From Pseudoalteromonas arabiensis (GTDB lineage: Bacteria > Pseudomonadota > Gammaproteobacteria > Enterobacterales > Alteromonadaceae), in assembly GCF_001550155.1 (NCBI RefSeq), contig NZ_LRUF01000008.1, forward strand, positions 1-64,000: DNA of 64,000 nt, in the 5' to 3' direction. Under the pieces are notes generated by a model, which was not told the origin of the DNA, did not search any database, and saw only the letters and a list, made by a program, of their open reading frames with translations. Within the stretch, counting starts at the first letter, position 1, and every line of letters starts with the position of its first letter. A program made the position numbers and the translations under genes. This document shows positions 1 to 8,198 of the stretch, in pieces.

Positions 1-4
1 TAAT

Positions 5-33
5 GCCAGTCAGTTAAGCTGACTGGCTTTTTT
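5..33 (+). terminator. Inward-facing terminator-like hairpin at IS left end
   Basis: A perfect 9-bp stem (gccagtcag at 5-13 with ctgactggc at 19-27, loop ttaag) is followed by a run of T. Read on the plus strand it would stop transcription entering the element from the left, antisense to the transposase. It uses part of the terminal repeat. Confidence 0.6.
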
Positions 34-1338
34 CTTTGTGGGGTATTTAGTCGGTCTTTTCCTCACAACTCTTGGGTAATACCTATCAGGCCGTTTGTCA
101 GGTAATTTCATCATCCTTAACGATTCCATCAGGTATTCATAGTGAACGGGCAACTTGGTTACTGTTTCCGGTAAAGTGGTTAGGAAGAACACGATGATGT
201 GTCTCATGCAGAGGCCGAAGCTAAGCCGCGATGGGGATAGCTCAGGCATATCTTTAACGGCATCCAGCATAATCATCCGAATCAGGTTGTAGGCCAGTAG
301 TAGTCCCCAGAGCTCCTGTCGTACCATCTCAGGTTTCTTGCTACGAAGTGTTAGCTTGGCCTGATTTAGCGTCTGTTTCATTTCCCTGAACCCTAGCTCT
401 ATTTCCCAGCGTTGAACGTACACATCAACAACTTCTTCGTAGGGAAACTGCAATACATCGACCATTGAACTGAGCACATGGTAGCTTTTCCCGTCTACTT
501 TGTAACTGGTTAGCCTCGCGTCGATGGTTTCTGGTAGACCATCAAATTTTTTCCGAGCCTGAGGCGAAGTCTTGAGAGTGATAACAGCATCATGTTCGCT
601 TAGTCGGTGTTTTACTGTGTACTGTAGATCTTTACGGGCAGGGAGCATCCAGTGCGTATTAACGCCTTTAGTCATCCATAAGTACAATAACCCCAGCGAA
701 TAATATCCTCTGTCGAAAAGAGTCAGAGAGTTATTGGGAACCGAAGGAATAAGCCGCTGCGCAAGAGACATCTCCCCCACATCCCGACTGTCAAACTCAC
801 TGGCCAGTAGAAGGTGGCTGGAGGTTTCCATCAGACTACACATGCGTACCTGTGGATACGGATTATCGCCTTTAGCATTACGGTCACAACCGAATGCAGT
901 AAGGTTCTCACCGGTATCCTGAGCACGAAACATCACGCCATCAACTGCTAACACATTTAAACCACACCACTGTTCAAAGGCAAAATCACCAAAGGCCCGT
1001 TGTGCCATCAGCTTAAAGACGTGACCGACAGCTTCATCACCTAGTCGTTGCCGAGCTTGAACTACCGCACTGGGGGCAACAAATCGATTTTTACCTGGTA
1101 ATGAGATATCAAGTTTATTTGCGATGTCCCAGACAGGGTCATTACGAAAAAGACTCATACCCACGATAGTAAATACGACCGAATCCAGAGGTAACCGGCG
1201 ACGTCTGATAGTTGCTACGCCCGATAGTGTATAGGCTTGCTGAAGAAGTTCAGGGTCGACAAAAGACATAAGCTTATCGACAGCCTTCAAGTCTTCCGCA
1301 TGACTAAATGTTTCATCGAGGTTTGTGAGTAAAGACAT
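10..1338 (-). CDS. IS4 family transposase
   Basis: DDE transposase of 442 residues, the length I recall for E. coli IS4 InsG, with which it shares long stretches such as the RLPL, VAPSAVVQARQRLG and TLRSKKPE segments. The catalytic acids are seen in LAVDGV, LFDRGYYSLGL and the YREK signature YVQRWEIELGFREMK (Y, R at +3, E at +7, K at +14). The frame is intact, so the element may be active. The ATG at 1338 has no Shine-Dalgarno sequence: a perfect 15-bp hairpin followed by a T-run on the coding strand directly precedes it, so translation and transcription from outside are probably weak. The gene lies in the same orientation as fadE and directly downstream of it. Confidence 0.95.
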   Translation of the reverse strand: MSLLTNLDETFSHAEDLKAVDKLMSFVDPELLQQAYTLSGVATIRRRRLPLDSVVFTIVGMSLFRNDPVWDIANKLDISLPGKNRFVAPSAVVQARQRLGDEAVGHVFKLMAQRAFGDFAFEQWCGLNVLAVDGVMFRAQDTGENLTAFGCDRNAKGDNPYPQVRMCSLMETSSHLLLASEFDSRDVGEMSLAQRLIPSVPNNSLTLFDRGYYSLGLLYLWMTKGVNTHWMLPARKDLQYTVKHRLSEHDAVITLKTSPQARKKFDGLPETIDARLTSYKVDGKSYHVLSSMVDVLQFPYEEVVDVYVQRWEIELGFREMKQTLNQAKLTLRSKKPEMVRQELWGLLLAYNLIRMIMLDAVKDMPELSPSRLSFGLCMRHIIVFFLTTLPETVTKLPVHYEYLMESLRMMKLPDKRPDRYYPRVVRKRPTKYPTKKKASQLN

Positions 1339-1374
1339 AAAAAAATCCGATATCAGTTTCTGATATCGGATTTT
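1339..1374 (-). terminator. Hairpin plus T-run in the transposase leader
   Basis: A perfect 15-bp inverted repeat (arms 1342-1356 and 1360-1374, 3-base loop) is followed on the minus strand by a run of T reaching the transposase ATG. It has the form of an intrinsic terminator lying between the right end of the element and its gene. It should stop readthrough from fadE and also occlude the ribosome site of the transposase. Protection from impinging transcription is known for IS10 and IS50; applying it here is inference. Confidence 0.65.
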
Positions 1375-1432
1375 GAAGCCTTTAAAAGATCGGTCAACCG
1401 ATCATGAAAATATTCTTAACTGATCGGCATTA

Positions 1433-1445
1433 CGTGCTAAGCACG
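1433..1445. repeat. Near-palindromic IS flank, probable target site
   Basis: The 13 bases cgtgctaagcacg directly abut the right end of the IS and are followed by ggtttt. On the minus strand this reads aaaaccc-gtgcttagcac-g. A symmetrical original site would have been an intrinsic terminator for fadE, now split by the element. The left copy is outside the window. Confidence 0.5.
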
Positions 1446-1494
1446 GGTTTTCGAAGATAAAGTCCTAATACTACTCAGGACTTGCATTGTTGAA

Positions 1495-3750
1495 TTACTC
1501 GTTTACCACACTTTTAAGTGGGTTAACTGGTTTTGCATTGTCATCAAGCAAGTTCATATCAAAGTCGAACTCATCAACACGAATCGCTTTTTCACGTTTT
1601 TTGTTGTAGTCAATCAGTTTTGCATACTCTTCTTCGTTAATAACACTTGCCACGAGTGCATTATCAAGTGTTTCTGCAAAACGAACGCCCGGTTTGATCG
1701 TTTTAGCACGCAGTGCTTTTTTAACTTTTGCAAGTAAATCAAGGCACGCCATTTTCGCTTTGTACGCTTGCTCATTGATGTAATGACCATCACCTTCAAT
1801 TGGTTTAACCAAATGAGTGATTTGCGCTTTAAATGCGGTATCCATTTGTGCTTGAGTCGCAAGTTCACGGATTAAATCATCGCTGATTTTAGGCATTTTC
1901 ATTGAGTAGTTCATCGTAATGAAACGCATAAACTTACGAGTACCGCTTGCAGGGAAGTTATCTAAAAACTTATGCAATGCTTCTTCTGCGCTTTGTAGTG
2001 CAAAGCGAGTCGCATAATGGAAATAAGGTGCGGCTTGCTCACGTTCACTGCTTGCTACTTTTTGCTCGTAGTATTTAATCGACGCCATCGCTGCGTATAA
2101 GAAACTCATTACGTCACCTAAACGTGCAGATAACATTTCTGCTTGTTTAAGCTTGCCGCCAAGTACTAATAATGAGAAGTCAGCGTAAACTGCAAGTTTT
2201 GCAGATAGTTTATGTGCTGCTTTTTCGTATTCACGTACTTCTGGTAATGACGATTTAGCACCCGCAGTAAACGGTAATACACCTAAGCGGAAAGCACGTA
2301 AACTGTTAGCTACGCTGTAGCCCACTGTTTTACGTAAGATGTTGTTGAATTCTTTATCTGCATTTTTGTCTTCGCTGTGGATAGACTCAACCATAGTTTG
2401 TAGATATGGGTGACAACGCATTACACCTTGACCAAAAATCATTAGATTACGAGTAAGAATGTTTGCACCTTCAACCGTGATTGCGATTGGTTGTGCAACA
2501 TAACCACTTGCTAATGTGTTTTGTGGACCATTTTGAATCGCTTTACCCGCTTGAATATCCATTGCTGAATCAAGCACGTTACGACCAATTTCTGTCATAT
2601 GGTATTTAGCAATTGCAGTGACTACAGATGGTTTTAAGCCCATGCCTAAACCTTCTGTTGTTAATACACGCATCGCTTCTTGAAGATACGTTTTACCTGC
2701 GATATCAGCGAGCTTTTCTTGAATGCCTTCGAATTGACCAATCGCAAGACCAAACTGCTCACGTACTGCTGCGTACTCAGAAGCACCTTTAAATGCAACT
2801 TGCGATGAGCTAACACCTAGTGCCGGTAACGAGATACCACGACCTGCACCTAAACAGCTAACCAGCATTTGCCAGCCACGACCGATATTCTTTTGACCAC
2901 CAATGATGAAGTCCATTGGTACAAATACTTTTTCGCCGCGTGTCGTACCGTTATAAAAACGGATACCCATAGGATCATGACGATTTCCAAGTTCAACACC
3001 TGGGTGATCTTTAGGAATAAGCGCACAAGTAATACCTAGGTTTTCTTTGCCACCGAGTAAACCATCAGGGTCAACTACTTTGAATGCTAAACCTAGCACT
3101 GTCGCAATTGGCGCGAGTGTGATGTAGCGTTTGTCCCAAGTAATTTCTAAACCTAACACTTCTTCGCCATTGAACTGGCCACGTTTAACAACACCGATAT
3201 CTGGAATGCCACCCGCATCTGAACCCGCTTCTGGGCTAGTTAGTGCGAAACATGGAATATCACGACCATTAGCAAGGCGTGGTAAGTAGTGATCTTGTTG
3301 CTCTTTAGTGCCAAAGTGCAGTAATAGCTCACCTGGGCCTAATGAATTAGGAACCATCACGGTTACCGCAACCGCAGAACTCTTTGTCGCGATAGTCGCA
3401 ACGATTGTTGAGTTTGCGTAAGGGCTGAATTCTAAACCGCCGAATGATTTAGGAATGATAAGCGAGAAAAAGCGCTCTTTTTTCAAGAAATCAAGGATGT
3501 AATCAGGTAGATGAACACCGTTTTGAATTTCAGAATCATCAATCATTGATAATAATTCTTTCACTGGACCATCTAAGAATGCTTGCTCTTCAGCACTCAG
3601 CTTAGCAGCTGAAACATCACGAAGTGCATCGAAATCAGGTTTACCTTGGTAGATTGAACCTTCTAACCAAACATCACCCGCATCTAACGCTTCTTGTTCT
3701 GTAATTGAAATACTAGGTAATACTTTTTTTAATTTTGTACGTAAGCTCAT
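1495..3750 (-). CDS. fadE: Acyl-CoA dehydrogenase FadE
   Basis: FadE catalyses the first step of beta-oxidation, FAD-dependent oxidation of acyl-CoA to trans-2-enoyl-CoA. The protein has 751 residues and aligns with E. coli FadE through landmarks such as EEQAFLDGPV, VPNSLGPGELL, CFALTSPEAGSDAG, WDKRYITLAPIATVLGLAFK and AITVEGANILTR, the last containing the glutamate region of the active site. E. coli FadE has about 814 residues; this protein lacks the N-terminal hydrophobic segment of some 60 residues and starts directly at the soluble part, so it may be peripheral or cytosolic. A GGATGAG ribosome site precedes the ATG at 3750. Two FadR-like operators lie upstream. Downstream, the terminator region appears to have been hit by the IS4 element. 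Confidence 0.95.
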   Translation of the reverse strand: MSLRTKLKKVLPSISITEQEALDAGDVWLEGSIYQGKPDFDALRDVSAAKLSAEEQAFLDGPVKELLSMIDDSEIQNGVHLPDYILDFLKKERFFSLIIPKSFGGLEFSPYANSTIVATIATKSSAVAVTVMVPNSLGPGELLLHFGTKEQQDHYLPRLANGRDIPCFALTSPEAGSDAGGIPDIGVVKRGQFNGEEVLGLEITWDKRYITLAPIATVLGLAFKVVDPDGLLGGKENLGITCALIPKDHPGVELGNRHDPMGIRFYNGTTRGEKVFVPMDFIIGGQKNIGRGWQMLVSCLGAGRGISLPALGVSSSQVAFKGASEYAAVREQFGLAIGQFEGIQEKLADIAGKTYLQEAMRVLTTEGLGMGLKPSVVTAIAKYHMTEIGRNVLDSAMDIQAGKAIQNGPQNTLASGYVAQPIAITVEGANILTRNLMIFGQGVMRCHPYLQTMVESIHSEDKNADKEFNNILRKTVGYSVANSLRAFRLGVLPFTAGAKSSLPEVREYEKAAHKLSAKLAVYADFSLLVLGGKLKQAEMLSARLGDVMSFLYAAMASIKYYEQKVASSEREQAAPYFHYATRFALQSAEEALHKFLDNFPASGTRKFMRFITMNYSMKMPKISDDLIRELATQAQMDTAFKAQITHLVKPIEGDGHYINEQAYKAKMACLDLLAKVKKALRAKTIKPGVRFAETLDNALVASVINEEEYAKLIDYNKKREKAIRVDEFDFDMNLLDDNAKPVNPLKSVVNE

Positions 3751-3754
3751 AATA

Positions 3755-3771
3755 AACTCATCCGACCAGAT
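3755..3771 (-). promoter_or_regulatory. Second FadR-like site overlapping the fadE leader
   Basis: The bases aactcatccgaccagat match atctggtccgaccagat at 14 of 17 positions, with one half-site perfect. The site runs from 5 to 21 bases before the fadE ATG and overlaps the ribosome-binding region. It is weaker than the site at 3811-3827, but two sites so close together support FadR-type control. Confidence 0.4.
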
Positions 3772-3810
3772 AGTAATACCTACATTACGTCATAAATTGA
3801 ACAATAGATC

Positions 3811-3827
3811 AATTGGTCCAACCAGTT
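3811..3827 (-). promoter_or_regulatory. FadR-like operator upstream of fadE
   Basis: Read on the coding strand, this 17-base site is aactggttggaccaatt. It matches the FadR consensus form aactggtcggaccagtt at 15 of 17 positions and is nearly palindromic. It lies 61-77 bases upstream of the fadE ATG, where a promoter is expected. FadR is the acyl-CoA-responsive repressor of fad genes in enterobacteria and vibrios. No fadR gene lies in the window. Confidence 0.6.
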
Positions 3828-3952
3828 TTTTTAACATTTTTTTATATTTAATTTTCTTAATGATGCTAAGCACTTGAATATATTAAACTTACACGTGTAC
3901 GCTCAATTGGCATTTTTTATCCCGAAAATATTAACAACTAAAGTTCGAATAC

Positions 3953-3980
3953 AAAAAAGCCCAACTAAAAAAGTTGGGCC
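3953..3980 (-). terminator. Intrinsic terminator downstream of the phospholipase D gene
   Basis: On the minus strand an 8-bp stem (gcccaact with agttgggc) is followed by a run of T. It lies just after the stop codon of the gene at 4004-5545 and separates it from fadE. Confidence 0.8.
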
Positions 3981-4003
3981 GAAGGTTAGGTTTGCAGTTA
4001 TAG

Positions 4004-5545
4004 CTAGAGTTCATCCTCAATCGGGAACAGCGATATAAACCAAACTTGAAAACGCCGCCATGATGAGGTTTGTGGTTCTTTTTCAAACTGTTTGTTGTTT
4101 ACTGTATCAAGCCAAATTAGCTGGTCATCGTTTGGATTCTTCAATTCTACTTTCCAAGCGTAGTCTGGCATTTTTTTATCAACCCAGTGCGCTAAAAAAT
4201 GACTGAGTTTTTCACTATTAATTAATACGCCCATTTCAGTATTTAGGTCAAAAGAGCGCGGATCGAGATTCATAGTACCAACGAAAATTTTCTTGTCATC
4301 GACCGTCATCGTTTTTGCATGAAGGCTGGCCTGTGATGAGCCTGTCACCTTGCGCCCTGCTTTGCGTTTAATAGCAACTAAGTCGCTAGGTTTTAATTCC
4401 CAAAGTTTAACGCCACCACGAATTAAATCTGCACGATACTTCTTGTAACCCGCATGCACAGCAGAAACATCAGTCGCTGCTAATGAGTTAGTCAGTACGG
4501 TAACATCTACCCCTTTTTTTACCCAACTGGTTAGCAACTCAACGCCCTGTTCTTTAGGGATAAAATATGGTGAGACTATAATTGCTTTATGCTCTGGTTG
4601 GCCCATCTCTTTGAATAAAGATGGCGACATATTAGCTGATTTTTCACTCACATCATTGAGCAGCTTATCAGGGTGGTCGAAGAATAAAGTCGACTCTTGC
4701 CAATCAAACTGGATCTCATCGTTTTGTAAACGCTTCACAAACTCACTTTCACGAAGTTGCTCTACATAGTTGCTGTCTTGGTTTTGCAAAACATAGGTTC
4801 GTAAGCTTTCTGTGATATTAACAAGAGATTGTTCATCACGACTACCATGCAAATCTTCAACGGGGTACGATAATTGATGATTCCAATATAAATCAAACGC
4901 TTTTGATGCTTTGGGTACAATGTCACCTGCGCTCATTACGTCTAAATCAATAAACTCTGAGTGATCTTCCGCGGAAAAATATGCATTACCAATATTTCTG
5001 CCGCCAGTAATAAAAACTTTATTATCAACAATAAAGCTTTTGTTATGCATTCGTCTTGAAAGCAGGCTGTAATTACTCACAAAACCCAATGCTCTAAAGC
5101 GGCGATTAGGAAACGGGTTAAACAATCTCACTTCGATATTGGGATGGACAGCCAACGCTGCTAAATCAATTTCACTATCGGCTTGAGATAAGTCATCAAG
5201 TAATAATCTTACTCTTACGCCGCGATCAGCCGCTTTGAGTAAAAAAGCGGTGAATAAAATTGTTGTTTGCTGCCTGTGATATAAATAATACTGCACATCA
5301 ATGGTGTGCTCTGCAGAATCAATGAGCGCCAACCTTGCGACAAAGGCATCGACTCCATCTACTAAAGGATAAAACCCTGATAAACCAGGATGAACATTCC
5401 CCACTGCATCTCCTATTGTACTGGGTGTATCAGCTTTAATAGCATAACTTGGTTGGATAGACTCTCGAGAAGGTAATTGCGCACAGCCTGCCACTATCAT
5501 AAAAAAAATTGCACAAAAAAGATATTTGGGAGAGTCAATTATCAT
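4004..5545 (-). CDS. Phospholipase D family lipoprotein, ClsC/YmdC-like
   Basis: A 513-residue member of the phospholipase D superfamily, most like E. coli ClsC (YmdC), which makes cardiolipin from phosphatidylglycerol and phosphatidylethanolamine. Two HKD motifs are visible: MHNKSFIVDNKVFITGGRN in the first half and LHAKTMTVDDKKIFVGTMNLDPRS in the second (the start of the latter is LHAKTMTVDD). Segments shared with ClsC include TLDVQYY-type HTIDVQYYLY, RVRLLLDD, EVRLFNPF and NSLAATDVSAVHAGY. The N-terminus is a lipoprotein signal with lipobox VAGC about 20 residues in, so it is probably membrane-anchored on the periplasmic side. A GGTAGGAAG ribosome site precedes the ATG. ClsC in E. coli pairs with YmdB; no such partner is adjacent. 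The exact lipid substrate is inferred. Confidence 0.85.
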   Translation of the reverse strand: MIIDSPKYLFCAIFFMIVAGCAQLPSRESIQPSYAIKADTPSTIGDAVGNVHPGLSGFYPLVDGVDAFVARLALIDSAEHTIDVQYYLYHRQQTTILFTAFLLKAADRGVRVRLLLDDLSQADSEIDLAALAVHPNIEVRLFNPFPNRRFRALGFVSNYSLLSRRMHNKSFIVDNKVFITGGRNIGNAYFSAEDHSEFIDLDVMSAGDIVPKASKAFDLYWNHQLSYPVEDLHGSRDEQSLVNITESLRTYVLQNQDSNYVEQLRESEFVKRLQNDEIQFDWQESTLFFDHPDKLLNDVSEKSANMSPSLFKEMGQPEHKAIIVSPYFIPKEQGVELLTSWVKKGVDVTVLTNSLAATDVSAVHAGYKKYRADLIRGGVKLWELKPSDLVAIKRKAGRKVTGSSQASLHAKTMTVDDKKIFVGTMNLDPRSFDLNTEMGVLINSEKLSHFLAHWVDKKMPDYAWKVELKNPNDDQLIWLDTVNNKQFEKEPQTSSWRRFQVWFISLFPIEDEL

Positions 5546-5698
5546 GGCTTCCTACCCGTGACTGTGTGATACACACATTGCTTTGACATAACCCTAATAA
5601 ATGAGGAGGTTAAAAGCAAATAAAACGCGTACGAAGTAATAAAGATAAGGCAGAAAGGTAAGAAAAATAGTTAAATAAACACGTTTAAGAGCAAGTAA

Positions 5699-5893
5699 TT
5701 ATGCTACTTGCTCTGTAATGTCTGCGATTTCAATGAGTTTACGGTTAAGAATCTTTTTACAGCAACCGCAACATTTACCACATTGGCTACCCACTTGTAG
5801 CTCTTTTGACAGATCGCGCATCGTCATTGCGCCATCATCAATAGTTTGTTCGATTTTTTTATCAGTCACACCATGGCATAAACAGATATACAT
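5699..5893 (-). CDS. bfd: Bacterioferritin-associated ferredoxin
   Basis: A 64-residue [2Fe-2S] protein with the four ligands of Bfd: C4 and C6 (MYICLCHG) and C38 and C41 (GSQCGKC). Bfd reduces ferric iron in the bacterioferritin core and so mobilises stored iron. It has three extra cysteines, at 42, 44 and 45, giving CGKCCGCC, which E. coli Bfd lacks. No bacterioferritin gene lies beside it. bfd is usually Fur-repressed; upstream bases 5894-5920 hold only a weak, imperfect Fur-like sequence, so control is not shown. It is monocistronic by spacing. Confidence 0.92.
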   Translation of the reverse strand: MYICLCHGVTDKKIEQTIDDGAMTMRDLSKELQVGSQCGKCCGCCKKILNRKLIEIADITEQVA

Positions 5894-6379
5894 GAATGCA
5901 AACCACTCTCATTTCTTTTGATGGTCAGCATATTAATCTAAACGGTAATAGTTCGCAATAGTGTTTTAGTGAAATTTGTATAACTTTCATACTGGAACTT
6001 CCTAAATGGCATACAGCTGAAAAATTTCTTCTTATATTTTGAGTGGTTAGTTGACGATGAGTAAAGAAAATTTTTTAACTTTTTTTGGATGGTTCAGTTC
6101 CTAAAGCTCAAGAAGAAGGATAATTCAGCATTCATTTGCTCATATTATGAGTAAATGTCTATTCAAGAACAAAAGGGAGGCATTAATAATTAGAAACATA
6201 AAATCTACCACGCCACTAGATAGTGGCGGCTGGAGCAAATTGCACTAGCGGTTGAAAGTAAATATGCAATTTACTCGAAGTTATTGCGTATGTAATAGCT
6301 TTTATATTGCAACAAACAGAGAAAGAATAAGACACTACCAATTTACGACCCTTACTTTTACATTTGTATAAAAGCTCGT
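5894..6379. other. AT-rich intergenic region, no gene seen
   Basis: About 490 bases between bfd and the pseudogene at 6380-6721. All frames are broken by stops and no convincing ribosome site with a following frame was found. A short inverted repeat (gccac/gtggc) lies near 6213-6228. In view of the pseudogene next to it, this stretch may hold older decayed sequence. Confidence 0.5.
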
Positions 6380-6721
6380 TTAATGAACCCACATATTATT
6401 GACTACAGGAAAATCTTGAGTACCACCCCAAAATGATGTCGTACTGCGTCCAGAACAATGAAAACCTACACGCTTCCCTGAAGCGTATGCAAATAAATAA
6501 AGCGAGTGATAACATTTCATCTTTTGCTGTTGCTGTAGGTGGAATGCATACCCTGAAGGTAGAAGTACATTGTTCTAAATTAACTATGTCACCAATGATA
6601 TAAATTTAGATAGCGCCACTTTCATGCACAAATACTCTTTCAATTAAAACGCCTTTATCGTTGTACTTAGCTTGTGTTTAGCTCTTAAAAAAAGCGCTAA
6701 ACATAATAATAAACTTTTCAT
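6380..6721 (-). pseudogene. Decayed small secreted protein, paralogue of 14547-14894
   Basis: A good ribosome site (aaaaaggatatttta) and an ATG at 6721 start a signal-peptide-like sequence, MKSLLLCLALFL. The frame then shifts at a run of T, and the next frame reads DKGVLIERVFVHESGAI, a stop, then IYIIGDIVNLEQC and KDEMLSLALF. After another shift near 6480 it reads YASGKRVGFHCSGRSTTSFW and ends with a stop at 6380-6382. The pieces follow the pattern of the intact protein at 14547-14894: an early cysteine, an A/E-MLS-alanine/leucine helix, a short basic stretch, and GxGxC or HCSGR. At least two frameshifts and one stop make it non-functional. The full-length reconstruction is about 110 residues. 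The call rests on my reading of three frames, not on a search. Confidence 0.6.
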
Positions 6722-6776
6722 TAAAATATCCTTTTTTATTAAAAACCACTATTTACAAGTCACAAACATCTTAAAC

Positions 6777-7271
6777 TTAAATATATTCATCTGGTAATTG
6801 GTATTTAGCCTTCAATCTAGCTATACACTCACGCGGCTCAAAGGCAAAATCACGACTCTGTTTTTTTATCGTTACATAATAAGCAATTAATTCACATGAA
6901 ACTAAAGCTGAAGTTAAATCTTCATCATTCTTTAGTGATAAAGTTAACCTTGCGGTGGGTTTATAAATATAAGGTAAGTTTAAGTCTATTTTTACAGTTT
7001 CTGTTGTGAGCAGTAGCTCGCTAGCTATGGCAAATTCCGATTGATTATTCACAGCAATTACGCTTGCTCGCAACAGTGCAAAATCAAGGGCTTGGGTAGC
7101 ACTAATATCACCATTGCCTTGGTATGTAATACGGTACTCACCATTAGCCAACACTTTATCGCTATAACCACCACGAAGGCCATCAGGTTGATATGAAACT
7201 GTATTACAGCCTGCTAAAAGCAAGCTGTAATACAACATAAATCCTAGATTTAGAATTTTATAAAGTTTCAT
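6777..7271 (-). CDS. Lipoprotein, CC0125/CC1285 family
   Basis: A protein of about 164 residues with an N-terminal lipoprotein signal (lipobox LAGC, followed by NTVSYQPDG). The segment GGYSDKVLANGEYRITYQGNG followed by a helix rich in ALDFALLRA is typical of the family named after Caulobacter CC0125/CC1285, whose function is unknown. The stop codon of the upstream gene is six bases before this ATG (or three before an alternative GTG at 7274), and no clear ribosome site is present, so it is probably translated by coupling and belongs to the same transcript. In this context it could be an envelope partner or part of immunity, but nothing in its sequence proves that. Two cysteines in the C-terminal half could form a disulfide. 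Confidence 0.75.
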   Translation of the reverse strand: MKLYKILNLGFMLYYSLLLAGCNTVSYQPDGLRGGYSDKVLANGEYRITYQGNGDISATQALDFALLRASVIAVNNQSEFAIASELLLTTETVKIDLNLPYIYKPTARLTLSLKNDEDLTSALVSCELIAYYVTIKKQSRDFAFEPRECIARLKAKYQLPDEYI

Positions 7272-7277
7272 CACACA

Positions 7278-8198
7278 CTACGCTAGTAACATTTTTTCAT
7301 CAAAGCCTTGTTCATGTAACTTGGCAACGAGCTGTTCAAGCACCTCATCTTTTTGAGGGGCTACAGGCTGCGTTAATAACAAAGAAGTAACATTACCAAA
7401 CCCAGGATGCTCAAAATCAGGATTCTCAAGTCCATGCTGGGCTCTTAACGTTAACAGCATAAGTGCAGCATAAGGTGTAAATTGCCAATTCATATTATCG
7501 AACTCAAAAAACATCTTACTCGGTGGTGATGCAACCTGAGCGACTTGATCATCACATAACTGATTTAGATAAGCGGTAACTTTTGTTAAGTCAGTGCTAT
7601 CCCAGTTATCTAAAATAGCTTGGTAAGCAAAGTCATCTACGATCGGTTTTAGGGTATTGCCACCTTTGACCTTATCAAACAACAGGATAATAAAGTCACC
7701 AATATGGCTTTTTGAGCGGTTTATCCAGTTTTTCATATAACCAGCTTGAAAAAGCTTATAAAAGTGGCTGGCATAATCATTGTTATATAATATTACAGAG
7801 ACGCTGAGGTGGAATACGCTAGTAGGCGAAACTAAACCAACAGGCTCGCGAGAAAAACGAAGTAAAAAACGTTTTTTCCGAGAATACGTTATTATGTTTC
7901 CATAATAGCCATACTGTAAAAAAAACGCTAACTTATCTAAATCTAACTTACGCTTCTCTACAAAACTAGCTTGCGCATCCATTTCGTAATAATTACATGG
8001 AATTGACAATTCTGAATCTAACATCTCCCAATCAGAGATTGGTAATATTTCATTTTTTAAAGTGCCGCGTTGAGTATGCCCATACTGAATAAAAAAATAT
8101 AATTCTTCAATGTTATTCAAATAAATATCTTTATATTTTCTTGGATTATTAATTGCCTGATTACGTTTTCGTAAAAACTTTTCTAGATTCTTATTCAT
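7278..8198 (-). CDS. Putative immunity protein for the adjacent toxin
   Basis: A 306-residue protein that I do not recognise. It has no signal peptide and no clear membrane helix; it is rich in aromatic and charged residues and contains repeated FFIQYGH and FFLQYGYYG motifs around residues 35 and 95, suggesting an internal duplication. Its ATG overlaps the stop codon of the toxin gene (TAATG), so the two are translationally coupled. Placement directly behind a CdiA-like toxin C-terminus is the position of a cognate immunity gene in contact-dependent inhibition loci, and a cytosolic location fits protection against a nuclease. It is larger than most CdiI proteins (commonly 80-200 residues). 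The role is inferred from position only. Confidence 0.6.
   Translation of the reverse strand: MNKNLEKFLRKRNQAINNPRKYKDIYLNNIEELYFFIQYGHTQRGTLKNEILPISDWEMLDSELSIPCNYYEMDAQASFVEKRKLDLDKLAFFLQYGYYGNIITYSRKKRFLLRFSREPVGLVSPTSVFHLSVSVILYNNDYASHFYKLFQAGYMKNWINRSKSHIGDFIILLFDKVKGGNTLKPIVDDFAYQAILDNWDSTDLTKVTAYLNQLCDDQVAQVASPPSKMFFEFDNMNWQFTPYAALMLLTLRAQHGLENPDFEHPGFGNVTSLLLTQPVAPQKDEVLEQLVAKLHEQGFDEKMLLA

Larger units (their letters stand above)
1..1432 (-). mobile_element. IS4-type insertion sequence, complete
   Basis: A complete insertion sequence is bounded by 18-bp terminal inverted repeats: the left repeat is at 1-18 (taatgccagtcagttaag) and the right repeat at 1415-1432 is its reverse complement at 16 of 18 positions. 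The right end read inward, taatgccgatcagttaag, is the end sequence I remember for E. coli IS4. One DDE transposase gene fills the element. The left end coincides with base 1 of the window, so the left target duplication cannot be seen. The right flank 1433-1445 is a 13-base near-palindrome, a suitable size for an IS4 target duplication. An inverted repeat with two GATC (Dam) sites lies at 1388-1403, just inside the right end, and another GATC lies inside the right repeat. Confidence 0.95.

Noticed and set aside
1388..1403. Inverted repeat with two Dam sites at the IS right end as a methylation switch
   Set aside because: Dam control is known for IS10 and IS50, but the sequence alone does not show that the host has Dam or that these sites matter; noted only in the IS entry.
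5894..5925. Possible Fur box upstream of bfd
   Set aside because: The best alignment to the Fur consensus is too imperfect to list as a feature, although control by Fur is expected for bfd.
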